This document shows positions 10,466-21,295 of a stretch of 64,000 bases of DNA, piece after piece. Position numbers and translations under genes: made by a program. The notes beneath the pieces are model-generated. The model saw only the letters and a list, made by a program, of their open reading frames with translations, had not been told where the DNA came from and did not search any database. The stretch lies in the NCBI GenBank assembly GCA_963277665.1, contig OY728163.1:1901918644-1901982643 (forward strand), written 5' to 3'. This DNA comes from Viscum album (taxonomy: Eukaryota; Streptophyta; Magnoliopsida; Santalales; Viscaceae). Position 1 is the stretch's first letter; each line of letters starts with the position of its first letter.

Positions 10466-12656
10466 GTGCATATGGTAGATTTTTCATTGCTCACATCTCA
10501 GGGTACTCATGTATCAGGACTGCTTTTAGAGGGACGTCCAGTGCCTCTGTTGAGTGTACGCAGATCTCACCATTTCCATCATACCGCACCACCTCCCGCT
10601 ATCATCCCTCATCTTTGCCGTGCTGGATTCTATGGTGTAGCGATGTGCGACTTTACCTTTCTTGATCATCATCTCATTGTTGTGGTTGTAGAGAGATGGA
10701 GGCTAGAGTCACATACATTCCATTTTAGTGAGGGGGAGATGACTATTACCTTGTATGGTGTGTCCATTATGTTGGGTCGTCCCATCGATGGTGCGACTCT
10801 AACTGGCTGAGTTAGAGCAGAGTTGCCAGAGCTTGTTCATAGACTACTAGGCATAGAGTTCCCTGATGATGGCAGGACCATCGTTGGTGGTGGATTACGC
10901 ATGTCTTGGTTAGACCATCACTTCACACAGTTAGTAGAGGATTCTGATGAGATCATCGTGTTGTGATTTGCACGTGCATATATTTTGAGCCTGATCGGTG
11001 GCATGCTTTTTGTTGATCACTCCACTACTTTTGTACATTTGATGTATTTATCTTTTTTGGAGGATTTGGACGAGGCCGACTGATATAGCTGGGGCATGCT
11101 TGTCTAGCATATACATATAGGGCGTTATGTAGCGCATGTCACATTGATAAGATGCAAATCACAGGATGCAAGGTTCTTCTACACATGTGGGTATGGGAGC
11201 ACATCCCTCGTTTATCTCCACATGCTCGTGTTCCATTACCAGCAGATATTGTAGTAGAGGCTCCACGTGGACGTTGGTATGTTATTTCTTTCTTATATTG
11301 TCTAACTTAATTGTATAACTTTCTATTATGAAATGTAAATATTACAATATTATCTACAGGTGGAGTCAGGCACAACGACATTCAGATTCCCCGAGACACG
11401 ACGTCCACGCCTACAGAATTATGTTGGACAACATTCGACCACACGATGTAAGTGATTATTATTTATATTGTTAAATCATTATTCTTTACTATACATGTAT
11501 TCATTTATTAATTGATTATTTATTTTTTTCTTGTAGATTTTAGGGATGCCATATACAGATGCTATTATCCAGAGTCTTCCACCGTACTGTACGTTGATGC
11601 TTGCTATCGGCTCCTATTGGGTTCCATTGATTCATTTTCATATAGTCGAGTGGCATCAAACTGATAGATTTATGAGGCAGTTCGGATTATTTCATCATGT
11701 TCCTGACTAGCCCAGTCAGTTAGATTCAATGGATTCCCTGAAGATGTCAGGGAAGAGAGATTTTGATTGGAGGAGATACCACACCAGATATATTGATTTA
11801 TGGAATAGACGACAGGACTTCTAATTGCGAGGGGCGGGGACAGTGCGTTTTCATTTGGTGGATCAGATGGATTACGCAGCTTGGTACTACAGGTCCCCAG
11901 TCAGATTTATGACATGACACAGACGAGGCTTTCATGAGCTGGTATACATAGTTCCTTCCAAAATTCAGTGAAATTTTTATTCATATTACTTAAAAACATA
12001 ATTGTTTTTCGGTGGATGCTCGTATCTGTCATCTACTACACATGTTTGATCCAGTAGAGCACATCGTATTTAACCCAGCATATTTTTACACCCTTGTATC
12101 ACAGTTGATTCCTTTGATGGACGAGATTTATCATGGCATTTTCTTTGATCCACTACATGTTGAGGAGGCTGTGGAGCCTGCTGAGGCTCATATAGATGTA
12201 CCAGGGGTGATGACCCTATTATGGATCTTGTTGTTCCACAAGAGGAGGATGTTCAGATTGATCAGTCAGATACTACTGTTCCACAGGAGGAGGGTGTTCT
12301 GCATGATCAGTCATATGCTCCTCTAGCTTCTCAGGCTCAGCCACAGGTAGACACATACGATGACTGGGTTGAGCTCGATTCTTTATTACAAACATCCTTA
12401 ACACAAACAACCTTATTCTTTCCATTTTGGTGAGAGTTCCAGCCAGCCTCCACTATCATTAGATGCAGGACAGGGTACAGACGGTGAGACTGTACATCCA
12501 CCGCCTGTCACACAGGAGGATGTGGGGGTGGCTGGTGAGGATGATGTGTGGCGTACGCCAGAGCGTAGACAGAGATGGACATGGCATGGATGCGTCCAAT
12601 ATACACCTGGTTGTGGGACAGAAGAGCATCCACGCCAGAGGCGTAGATTAGGTTGA
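10466..12656 (+). pseudogene. Plant mobile domain (PMD, aminotransferase-like) gene carried by the MULE, broken
   Basis: A gene of the PMD family, known both as host genes (MAIN/MAIL type) and as passengers of MULEs and some retrotransposons. The N-terminal part (10466-10810) has FYGVAMCDFTFLDHHLIVVV, the hallmark ERWRLESHTFHF, then ITLYGVSIMLGRPIDG. After a TGA at 10808 the similarity continues with LRMSWLDHHF, FARAYILSLIGGMLFVD, HLMYLSFLEDLD and, in another frame, LLHMWVWEHIPRLSPH. GT..AG introns fit 11277-11359 and 11448-11536. The next exon has the IVEWHQTDRFMRQFG segment, and the tail ends in an Arg-rich stretch before a TGA at 12654. Several internal stops show decay. The molecular role of the transposon-borne form is not settled. 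It lies about 470 bp downstream of the transposase, in the same orientation. Confidence 0.85.
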
Positions 12657-12786
12657 TTTTCGATTTACAATACACTATGTATGTGCAATACTATTATCAT
12701 TTATAGAGTTTTACTTTTTTTAACAAGTGTCTTACTGTCGTCAAATTATCTTCCAAAATTAATAATTTCTATTTTGTATTCATTAA
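12657..12786. other. Short AT-rich spacer after the PMD gene
   Basis: No feature seen. The 83-aa open frame that begins at 12681 is non-coding in its first part; only its second half joins the coding-like stretch that follows. Confidence 0.4.
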
Positions 12787-13260
12787 TAAATATTAATACT
12801 CTGGATGAAAAGATCTGTGAACGTCAAGAAATCTTGACAAATATTATTGATCTCAATGATTTGAATCCTAAAATCATGGAACATGATTCTTTGTTTAAAA
12901 AAATTAAATTGCATAAAGAAGAATTTCAATGAATAATGAATAATTTTGAAGATTAGATGATTACGATTGAAGATAAAAAAAACCCCAATATGAGATGTAT
13001 GGAATTAAAAGTTCATTTGGCCAATGTTGAGAAAATACATATTCAAACTTTATAAAAGGACACATGTTCTACTGGTACACAATCTTCACTGGAGGATTTT
13101 ACTGTTAAACTATCTCCATCATGTGATAAAATTATGGACATTATGAAAAAGATTGATTTCATATTCTTCTAAAATAAGAAACAATCCTTAAGAGAGTTAA
13201 GAATGTGTTAGCATATCTAAGAATAAGTATTGAAGAAGATCATCCTTGGTGAAGTTATAT
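12787..13260 (+). pseudogene. Unidentified decayed coding stretch inside the MULE
   Basis: I do not recognise this protein. One plus-strand frame from about 12787 reads as coherent, charged, probably helical sequence for about 140 codons (LDEKICERQEILTNIIDL, MEHDSLFKKIKLHKEEF, SSLEDFTVKLSPSCDKIMDI). It is broken by single TGA, TAG and TAA codons at about 12930, 12954, 13053 and 13170, several of which would be Gln or Arg codons before a C-to-T change. A frame shift near 13195 leads into VKNVLAYLRISIEEDHPW. The composition differs from the spacer around it. It could be a third MULE gene, a captured host gene fragment, or an older insertion. It looks like former coding DNA; the identity is open. 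Confidence 0.45.
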
Positions 13261-13537
13261 AAGATTTCAAAACTAATGTTTATGAGTGTTTCTCTTTAGG
13301 GGGAAGTAAATGAAGAAATATTAAATTACCGTCAGAATTAATATATCAATTAGAATCAAATCTAATTACTGTAGAACATTCAGGAAGATCATGTTATTGA
13401 AAGATAAATGTTTTTCTAAATCTCTCTTCCTTTGTTAACGAAAAATACTAAATAGAAAGGGGTTGTAATTGAATTAATCAAATACATAAGAAAATTTTGC
13501 TTCTAAATAAATGATGAATTTTTTTAACCTTTCTGTG
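13261..13537. other. AT-rich MULE 3' region
   Basis: Non-coding, AT-rich. It separates the decayed coding stretch from the hairpin array. No other structure was seen. Confidence 0.4.
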
Positions 13538-13727
13538 GGATGCGTGAACGGGGTTCACGCATCCTTTAGGGACTTTATAAAGGATGCGTGGACCCTGTTC
13601 ATGCATCTATCATTGCCAGGATGCGTGAACGGGGTGCACACATCCTTCGAAGATGGGATGAAGGATGCGTGAACTCCGTTCACGCATCTCTTCGCGCCGA
13701 AGATGCGTGAATGAGGTTCACGCATCT
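13538..13727. repeat. Five tandem hairpin-forming palindromes at the MULE right end
   Basis: Five copies of a roughly 26-bp palindrome of the form GGATGCGTGAAC-loop-GTTCACGCATCC lie at 13538-13564, 13582-13607, 13619-13645, 13663-13688 and 13701-13727. Arms are 10-12 bp, with a few mismatches in the second and third copies. The left end has only one copy (6016-6040), which pairs with the outermost right copy as part of the terminal inverted repeat. Subterminal repeats in MULEs are often transposase-binding sites; that role is inferred here. Confidence 0.9.
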
Positions 13728-13822
13728 AAAGACCCATTTTTTAAAATATTTCAAACCCTATCCCTTTTTCATAAAAAAAAATTTCTAAACCCCATATATA
13801 TATATATATAAAACCCTTCCCG
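13701..13822. repeat. Right terminal inverted repeat of the MULE
   Basis: Reverse-complement match to 5931-6041. Its outer part contains TTTCAAACCCTATCC and a TA run, and it ends AAACCCTTCCCG next to the target duplication. Confidence 0.85.
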
Positions 13823-13831
13823 GCACTCAAC
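13823..13831. repeat. MULE target-site duplication, right copy
   Basis: GCACTCAAC; pairs with GCTTTCAAC at 5922-5930. Confidence 0.7.
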
Positions 13832-16180
13832 ATGTGCCACCGTCTCATCTTGCACCTCATTGTGGCACTGTTTTAGCGTGGAATCAATACCACATCCTCC
13901 TTCACGGTGCATGCGCCTCCTCATCCAAACCGCACAATAACCACAACATCTCATCCTTGCAAATGAGTCCAAACCAGCAGCGATCAGAAAAAACACGAAC
14001 CAAACAGATCAAAATTTCCTTATTTCCTAGATCTGAAGAGCATTCGCGATGAAGCCGAAGCTGCAGTCTTCACTATGGCTCACCACCGCTGCCACCCCCA
14101 CCACCGTGACCTAGCCCTACACACATGCTCACCGTCTGCCCCCCCCCCCCCTGTTCAGCCCGACCACCCTTCCCCGCACCTCCCTTCGCTGTCACCCCAA
14201 CCCTGCTTCTACCTCCACCGCTTCGCCATCAGATCTGCCTCGGCAGACCCGAGTCCCCCCTTTTCCCTTCCAGACCCACGCCGCATGCCACCTGCCCTGC
14301 TCCCCCACGCGACAGTCATCTGGCCCAGATCTCTCTCTTCGCACCCCAACCTACTATCGCAGGAGCCCTACCTCATCCGCAGCCTCGTACCTCGTTGAAG
14401 CTGTGATCCACCTGCCCTGCGTCATCGCGCTTCCACTCGTCGGCCTAACCGCATTCCCTAGCTGATACCCCTTCCTTCTGTTTTTCCCGCAATTTCCACC
14501 CCTTCCCTCTTTCTCCCTCGGCACAACCCAAGCCCCCCTTGCCCCTCTTCTCCTTCGCCGCACTATTCCCCCCTCCCCTCTTCAATTTTTTTTTCTTCTT
14601 TCTAGTTTTTATTATATTTTATTATAACATATAATATAATATGTATATTGTTTAATATATATCATATACTATACAATGATAATAATAGGTATACTGATAA
14701 TAGTATATATGCTTTAATATATCATAATAATATATGTTATTAAATAAACAATATAGGTATTAACATATATTAGCAATAATAATATTAGCTTACGAATATA
14801 TATATATATATTAATAATTATTTTCATTAACTATTTTAAGTAATAATATTATTATATAGTTATTTAATTTTACTTTCATTTTATTTTCTAGACGTGTTTT
14901 GGTTTTCATGTTATTCCGTGTAGGGGAGGTACTAATAGAAGCGATGACAAAGGCAGCTATTCGTGAGAAAAATGCCGGGAATGTGGAGTTCGTTGTAAAA
15001 GGTGGGGTTCACTCACTGAGAGATCACTAAAAAGATCGTGACATGCTCATAAAAGCGCGCCACGTGGGAACCTGCTGCTTGTTAGGAATTGAGAAGATTG
15101 TATTCTATTTTTCGTTTCCAAATAAGAGGAGCCTGACTCCTCTCGCACATGGGAGGACATAGTTCCAGTAAGAAGGAGGGACACTCCGAACCACTCTCCA
15201 CCAACGTTCACACACCATTCCATACCACTTCACTGGACTGGGGAACTGTGTTCGACTGGGAGATCGGACTCTGATCCCCTATCACCTGCTCCTTTCTTCC
15301 ATCTAGAGATCCCTCGACCCATCGATTACTAACGATCAACCATCATCAGATCCATCCCATCACTGAAATAGAGGTAGAAAAGCATCGAGTAGGAGATTAG
15401 CATCAAAGCAAAAGCTAGAGAGAGGATAAATCTCCCTAGAGATGTTTCTTCATTCATTTTCTATTTCTATCTATTTTAGTGATTAAATGTGTCATTAAAT
15501 AGGTCTGAGAACTCAGGATGCAATGAAATGATCTTCCATTAATCCATTCTGCTTAGTTAATTTGACTATTCAGTGCAACATTTATGTTTGGTTTTCTTTT
15601 CTATTTAACATTGAGTGTCAATTTACAATACCTTACGACAAAAAGGTGTGGTAGTGAATCATTTCACAATGGATCATTCACCGATGTACTGAGAATCGGA
15701 AAACATCTATGCATCTCTTATTCAATTCAAACAGATTAATCCAAGGGTCAAAATCAAAAGATCGAGACTCAAGGAAGTTAACTGAGCTATGTTGATCCAC
15801 TAATTTGGAAAATCAGGGGATTAGCACCATTTTTCTATGCACTAAATAATTAAATTAAACCAAGCAGAAGATGAGAATATATTTTTAACCAGTTCAAAGC
15901 CGCCCAAGGAACCTAAATTCTTCCTTACTCTCTGCTTTGTGTTCAAATCAAGCCAGGCACCATTTCACCTTCATTTTCACACCCACTCCCATTGCTTGCT
16001 TCACTGTTGCATTTAGTTTTTTTGATATTATCTTGTTATTTTTGTATCTTTTTTTAGTTTAGACTAGCACATCATAAATCAATCTCTATGGTCTGACACC
16101 CTTCTTACCACAATACTAGTAGATTGTAGGGTTTATAAATTTTAAATTTGTGTGTACTCAACGAATGTGCAGTCAAATCA

Positions 16181-16199
16181 TGGCGTCGTTTCCGTGGAA
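16181..16199 (+). other. Primer-binding site of the Athila-like element
   Basis: TGGCGTCGTTTCCGTGGAA begins five bases after the proposed LTR end. It resembles the tRNA-Asp-type primer site usual for Athila elements, TGGCGCCGTTGCCGGGGA, with about three differences. Confidence 0.65.
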
Positions 16200-16323
16200 G
16201 GGACATGCGACCAAGTTTAAAAAAACAAAAAAAAAATATTAAAAAAAAAGATAAAACCAAAAAAAATACGAAACATAAAAAAACTGTACAAAAAATTCAA
16301 GAAAAGCTTATTGATTAAATTGT

Positions 16324-17380
16324 ATGCACACTAGAGCTTCTAAGTCAGTACTTGAAACACAAATTTATGAAATCAACAAGAAATATTCTGCACTTAGAAA
16401 ACAAAAGAAAATTGAAATAGAGAATTTGAATAATATTTCTAGAAATCAATATTTCAATGGGTCACAACCCTTAGTTCCTTCCCCTGAGAAACCTAAGATT
16501 AGGAAGTTTCAAAATTATTACTATTTCATGGAATCCATCCAACATCAAATTTTCACCTAGGTCTATGAGCTATGAGATCAAACAGACTCATATTTCTAAA
16601 CATCCATCATTTAATGGTCTTCCAGTAAAGGAATTCTTATAGTTTATCATAGAATTTTATGGTTCTGTCCACCAATTGCCTCTGTGAGATCTTAGTGAGG
16701 CTGAGTTGAGGTTGAGGTTGTTTCCATTGTGTTTAATAGGGAGGACTAGGACTTGTTTCCAAAATTTAGATGAGTAATTATTTGAAACATGGGAAGAGGT
16801 GTGCAATGCCTTTGTATCTAAATTATATCCTAGGAACACCACCATTGTGGTTAGGAATAAGATCACTAGATTTGTCTAAGATGAGGGAGAACTCTTTCAC
16901 GAAGCATGGGATAGGTTCATAGATATTCTTAATCAAATCCCCAACCATCAATTAGCTCTTATTCTACACATGGAGACATTATATAATGCCCTCACCCCAA
17001 CAATCAGAACTTAGTTGATCAATCATGTGGAGGTGATTTCTCATATTCTCATACTGATGAGTTGAAACAATTGTTTGATAAGTTAGCTCAAAAATATCAG
17101 CACATGTTTGCTAGGAAGAGATTCATCCATATGGGTGTAACAAATCCTCATGATGATGTTGTTGATGATAGGGTCCTTAGGGAGCAGTGCTATCACTGTG
17201 GGATGTTTGGTCACACTCAGAGATATTTTCCAAACTTTGATCTCCTAGTTTCAAGTGATGAGAGTTCCGAGTTTGTCAAATACAGGTCTATGAATCATGG
17301 TGTCCATGATCAACTCTCAAATTCATACCACTATGGATATCAAGGTCAACCCATCCTATCATGGAGTGAGTAAGGGGTCA
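16324..17380 (+). pseudogene. Athila-like gag (capsid and zinc knuckle), broken
   Basis: Structural gag polyprotein of an Athila-type Ty3/gypsy element, which would form the virus-like particle. The first open part (16324-16557) has PEKPKIRKFQNYYYFMESI. After several stops the capsid ('retrotrans_gag') region can be read: AELRLRLFPLCLIGRTRTC, then a WEEVCNAFVSKLYPRNTTI segment and HEAWDRFIDILNQIPNH. The last open part (17062-17373) has a knuckle-like CYHCGMFGHTQRYFP in which the final Cys of the CCHC pattern is lost. Start taken as the ATG about 125 bp after the primer site. Frame breaks near 16557, 16770, 16878 and 17012 make it non-functional. Confidence 0.8.
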
Positions 17381-17516
17381 CAAAGTAGTCAACTGCCCAA
17401 AAAAGCCTCCCACTGCCCAAAAATTTCACCCACACCTCAAACAAATTTTCCAAAATCAATATGAGGCTGAATCTTTTAATTCTCAAGTGGAGTTAATGAG
17501 GATTCTGTAACAAGTT

Positions 17517-17732
17517 TTGAGTGAGATAATCTCATTTAATAAGGACATGGATTCTAAGATTCATAATTTAGAACATCAAATGAGTCAAATGACTATGAAT
17601 CAAGCTAGTAAGGAAAATAGAATGGTACCCAGCAATTCAAATCCTAATCTAAGAGAAAATGTGATGGCAGTAACAACCAGATCAGGGATTAATATTAAGG
17701 GAATAGTTAGGGAACCACCTAGGCAAGAGTAA
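17517..17732 (+). pseudogene. Athila-like gag-protease linker
   Basis: A 71-codon open frame with a coiled-coil-like start (SKIHNLEHQMSQMTMNQAS) and the AVTTRSG motif characteristic of the segment between gag and protease in Athila-type elements. It ends in a stop where the polyprotein should continue. Confidence 0.7.
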
Positions 17733-17894
17733 AACAATGTTAAAGATGAAATTGAAAATGAAAATATGGAAAATTCCAATTCCAGAAATCTAGACAACAT
17801 GTTCGAACCTGAACAGATTGTGTAACCCACACTGGTGAAAGTAATGGAACCAAAGAAAATGATGTGAGAATTAATTAAGGAAGCGAAGAATAAA

Positions 17895-18542
17895 GTGTGG
17901 TCCAAGGAGAAGGTTAATAACTTACCTATTCTAAAGCATTATTCCCCTCACATTCCCTTCCCTCAAATAGTGAAGCAAAGTGATGAACCCGATTACTGGA
18001 GATTTTTTAAACTAATCCTAAGCTTCACCGTCAACATGTCTTTCTTAGAAGCCTTGGATAAAATTCCTTCATATGTTTCATTCACAAAAAGGTTTCTAAA
18101 TAACATGAATGATTGGAATAATTTGGATAAAATTGATCTCAATGCGGAGGGTAGTGAAATTTTCCAAAAAAATAGTCCTCCGAAATTGAAGGACCTTGGT
18201 AGCTTTATCTTTCAGTGTCAAATAAGAGGAAGTGAGCAACTGAATTATCTATGTGAATTAAGATCATGTCTCAATCCTATGCCTTTCTCCTTGTTTAAAA
18301 AGCTGGGTCTTTGTGATATCCAACCAAATTCTTTTTGTCTTCAGCTTGCTGATAGGTCACTCACACCCCCTTATGGAAGAGTGGATGACCTATTATTAAG
18401 TGTAAGAAAACTCACATTGCCCACTGATTTCCTAGTCCATGATATGGAATATGATTAAAAGGTCCCAATCATCTTAGGCAGACCCTTCCTTGCGACTAGT
18501 GGTGCCATCAATGATGTATCCAAAGGTAAAATCACCCTCTAA
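17895..18542 (+). pseudogene. Athila-like aspartic protease, active site lost
   Basis: Retropepsin-type protease domain that would cut the polyprotein. The order of motifs fits Athila proteases: an N-terminal segment with EALDKIPSYVSFTKRFLNN, the active-site region, then MPFSLFKKLGLCDIQP, LQLADRSLTPPYG, LPTDFLVHDME and, just after a TAA at 18456, PIILGRPFLATSGA in the same frame. The usual catalytic D-L-G-A-S is replaced by CELRSCLN, so the catalytic Asp and Gly are gone. The domain is followed by non-coding DNA rather than a reverse transcriptase. Confidence 0.8.
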
Positions 18543-21290
18543 TCTATAGATAATGTGGAAGAAATTTTGGTGTTTGAAAGGCCCTGACATGAGGTCAGTT
18601 ATGATTTGATATATGTTAATGTGGATCAATGTTAAAAAATTGAGGTAAGATCTGAGTATGGGTCATTAAAACTTGAGGTCACATAGATAAGAAATCCTTA
18701 ACCCATTGAATATTTTTCCTTGGATGATGCTCTTTCCCCACACCCTCCTGTTGATGAAAAAATTCTTTCTTTGGAACCCATTTTGGAGAGTGAGTCATGG
18801 CATAGTCCTGAACAATCTCAACCTTTATATCAAAGTTTCCTTTGTAAAGTTTACTGTCTAAGAGTTTTTTATGCTAGAGAAATTTCTAGGTTGAGTCCTA
18901 CTCAAAACCTTGATGATTTCCATTGTGAACAAGTCCATTTCCTTGATATCTTCTTACCTATGTAGTTCGATGTTGTGAGTGATGATTTCATTCCTGAACT
19001 CAAAATATTCACATCATTTGAGTCCTCTATGGACATTGACAACAATCTATTGGAAGATTAATTTGATAACTTCTTCTGGGAGATTTTTGAGTTGTCAGAG
19101 TCACGAGCTGTTTTGGGACTGGATGAGGGTTTTGTTGATGTTCCCTCTTCCATTTCTGGGTTTGATAAAAACACTATTTGTGGTGGAAGGTGTGGATGTA
19201 TTCTTGATCAGATCAGTGATTTTCATGGGCAACTGTTGAACTTTTTAATAGCTAATGAAATTATTTTAGAGACCCAGTTGGGCTAGCCAGCATGAATTCT
19301 CTTAGTGAGCTGGATGAATTGTGGAGAATTCTGATTGGGGCTGAAGATGAAAATGTCTCAAGTAGCCCTTCTCTTGATTCCTTAGAAAATTGTGAATTCC
19401 AAAACATTGAAAACTCTTTCCCATTGAATGGTCATGGTTATAAATATTTAAGAGAATAAGGTCCGGCTAGGGAATTTAAACAGAGCATTGCATGGGAGGA
19501 AACCCATGGTTTAATTTTTTTTCTACTTTAATTTTTAGTTTGAATAAGTTCTCCTTGATTAGTTGTATGTCTCTTTGTTTGGTGAAAAATAATGCTTGTG
19601 TTTCCTTGTCATATGATTCAAGTTGTTTGGTCTTCCTGGTTGGCTAATAGAATCATGTTTCAGTGGAATCCTTAATTGGAACATTCATTGTAGAAGGAGG
19701 CTGTTGTTTGATAAAACTAGATAAAACTCCCAAAATATTTCTATGGTTTGATTTTTTTAATTGGGTATTAAATTATTGAAGACTGATTAAAATTGTTTAC
19801 AAATATAGGAACTTGAATGGAGAAACCAGAGAACTCAGAGAAATTAGAAATGGGAGGCACACACAAAAATGGATGGGAGGATTTCACATATAGGTAAGTA
19901 ATGTTTTTCATTTCGCAAACTTTTATTTTGTACATGCCCTTGACTGCATGCTATTAGGACAAATCTGTGGGGGACTTCCCACTAACTTGTGAAAAGTGAA
20001 TCCATTCTCTGGCTTGGGTGTTAGCTTGCTAATATCTAATTATTTGAAAAATTATTCTGAGCTGCACTTTGAAACCTGCTCACACCCACTGTTTGTACTC
20101 ACTTTCCATTTCATTGTGCTGCTGCAACACATCACTATTAATAATGCTGCTATTTGAAGTACTTAGATAAAATATTTTATCTTCTTATTAATAATTCAAC
20201 CATGAACATTTTTTCAATAGAACTATGATTTTCTCTAGTGCTGGTTGGCGGGGTTGGGTTCTTCTATTTTTTTTTGTTTTTATTTTCTTTTTTTTTTATG
20301 TGGAAAATTTCTTCTTTAACCTTCTTTCTTCCCCTCAATATTTTTTTAATTACTGTTTTTTCAATCAATCTTGAACTAAACGTTCTTCCAACTTAGGTTA
20401 CAACATATGGGAAAATGTTGGGTTTTACGTGTGGGGGAGAGGAGTCAATCTAGTGTCATTTCAAAATACCATTTCTTGAACCTTTGGTTTGTGCTTGTTT
20501 TAAAAAAAGGTCAATTATTTTCAAAAATTGTTTAATTTCTTTAAGAAAATTCAAATTATTTCAACATGTTATGGTCATTAGAGGTTCACTGGTACTTCAA
20601 TTCTTTCTTGTTTAGTGGATTATTGCTCTCTAGTTGATGAGAGTGGAACTTAGTCAGAAACAGTTATGTTTGAGTAGTTGTTGAGTGGAATTGTTCATTT
20701 TTTATGGATCCATTTGTTTAGTAACTGAGGATGGGACTGTTAAAGTATATGTCTTGTGAAATGAGGTTCATGACCTAGGGTAACTAGAATTTCTCACTGG
20801 AAACTTGGGGGATCACATTTTTTTAAAATAAATTTAAATCAGTTTAGGAGGTCAACTCAAATGATTATTAGTTATGTCCTTTGTAACTGAAGTAAAATGG
20901 GAAAATGGTATCCCATTATTAGTATTTGAGAAAAGGTGCACATGGTGCGTTTCTGTGAATAAGTAATGCCAATTTCAACTTTAATAAGTGTTATGCACAG
21001 TTTTCTGCACATGGAATATGGCTAGGAAAATGTGAAATAATGTGCCCTTGTCAAAAATAAACTCATTAAGGCGAGGGGAATTTTGAACCCAGATGAAGAA
21101 ATGAGCAATTGAATTGATTAAAACCCATTTGATTTGAATCAATAAAGTGATGGAATTGATGGACTGTATTTTTTGCAACTTAGAAGAATACGAGTATGGA
21201 AGGTGCCTTTGGTTAAATTTTTAGTTCCATATGATCTAACCTATCAACACCCCTTGTATCAAAACTTGAATTGGAAATTGAATAAAGACA
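18543..21290. other. Interior of the Athila-like element with no recognisable RT or integrase
   Basis: Short open frames (for example 18720-18965 and 19092-19286) read as a decayed, acidic plus-strand continuation after the protease, but none shows RT, RNase H or integrase motifs. From about 19450 the sequence is non-coding. Purine-rich, polypurine-tract-like words (GTGGGGGA) occur at about 19977 and at 20429-20440. Confidence 0.6.
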
Positions 21291-21295
21291 ATTAA
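21291..21295. repeat. gypsy-1 target-site duplication, left copy
   Basis: ATTAA directly before TGTCACGACC; identical copy at 31588-31592. Confidence 0.9.

Larger units (their letters stand above)
5931..13822 (+). mobile_element. Mutator-like DNA transposon (MULE) with transposase and PMD genes
   Basis: A 7892-bp DNA transposon inside the 5' LTR of the Athila-like element. Evidence is a pair of terminal inverted repeats over 100 bp long, a 9-bp target duplication, a decayed MuDR-type transposase gene (7206-9992) and a second gene with a plant mobile domain (10466-12656), both on the plus strand. MULEs with an added PMD gene are known from angiosperms. The element also holds an unidentified decayed coding stretch (12787-13260) and a five-hairpin array just inside its right terminal repeat. 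Both genes carry several stops, so this copy could move only if transposase came from elsewhere. Confidence 0.85.
5178..16175 (+). repeat. 5' LTR of the Athila-like element (split by the MULE)
   Basis: The outer segment 5178-5930 matches the 3' LTR from 31853 (for example TGGTGAGTTATT and TCAAATGAAATAATCCTTG in both). The inner segment 13832-16175 matches 32650-33039 and 35841-37624. Subtracting the MULE and one duplication leaves about 3097 bp. The LTR has a C-rich stretch at 14075-14560, where several proline-rich open frames are due to composition, and an AT-rich stretch at 14580-14900. I see no coding gene in it. Confidence 0.85.

Noticed and set aside
13538..13727. A CRISPR array or microRNA precursor
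   Set aside because: The repeats are palindromes with related, short spacers at a transposon end in plant DNA, so this is not CRISPR. Hairpin arms of 10-12 bp are too short for a microRNA precursor.
14075..14406. Two overlapping proline-rich open frames
   Set aside because: C-rich segment of the Athila-like LTR; the corresponding segment of the 3' LTR lacks the frames.
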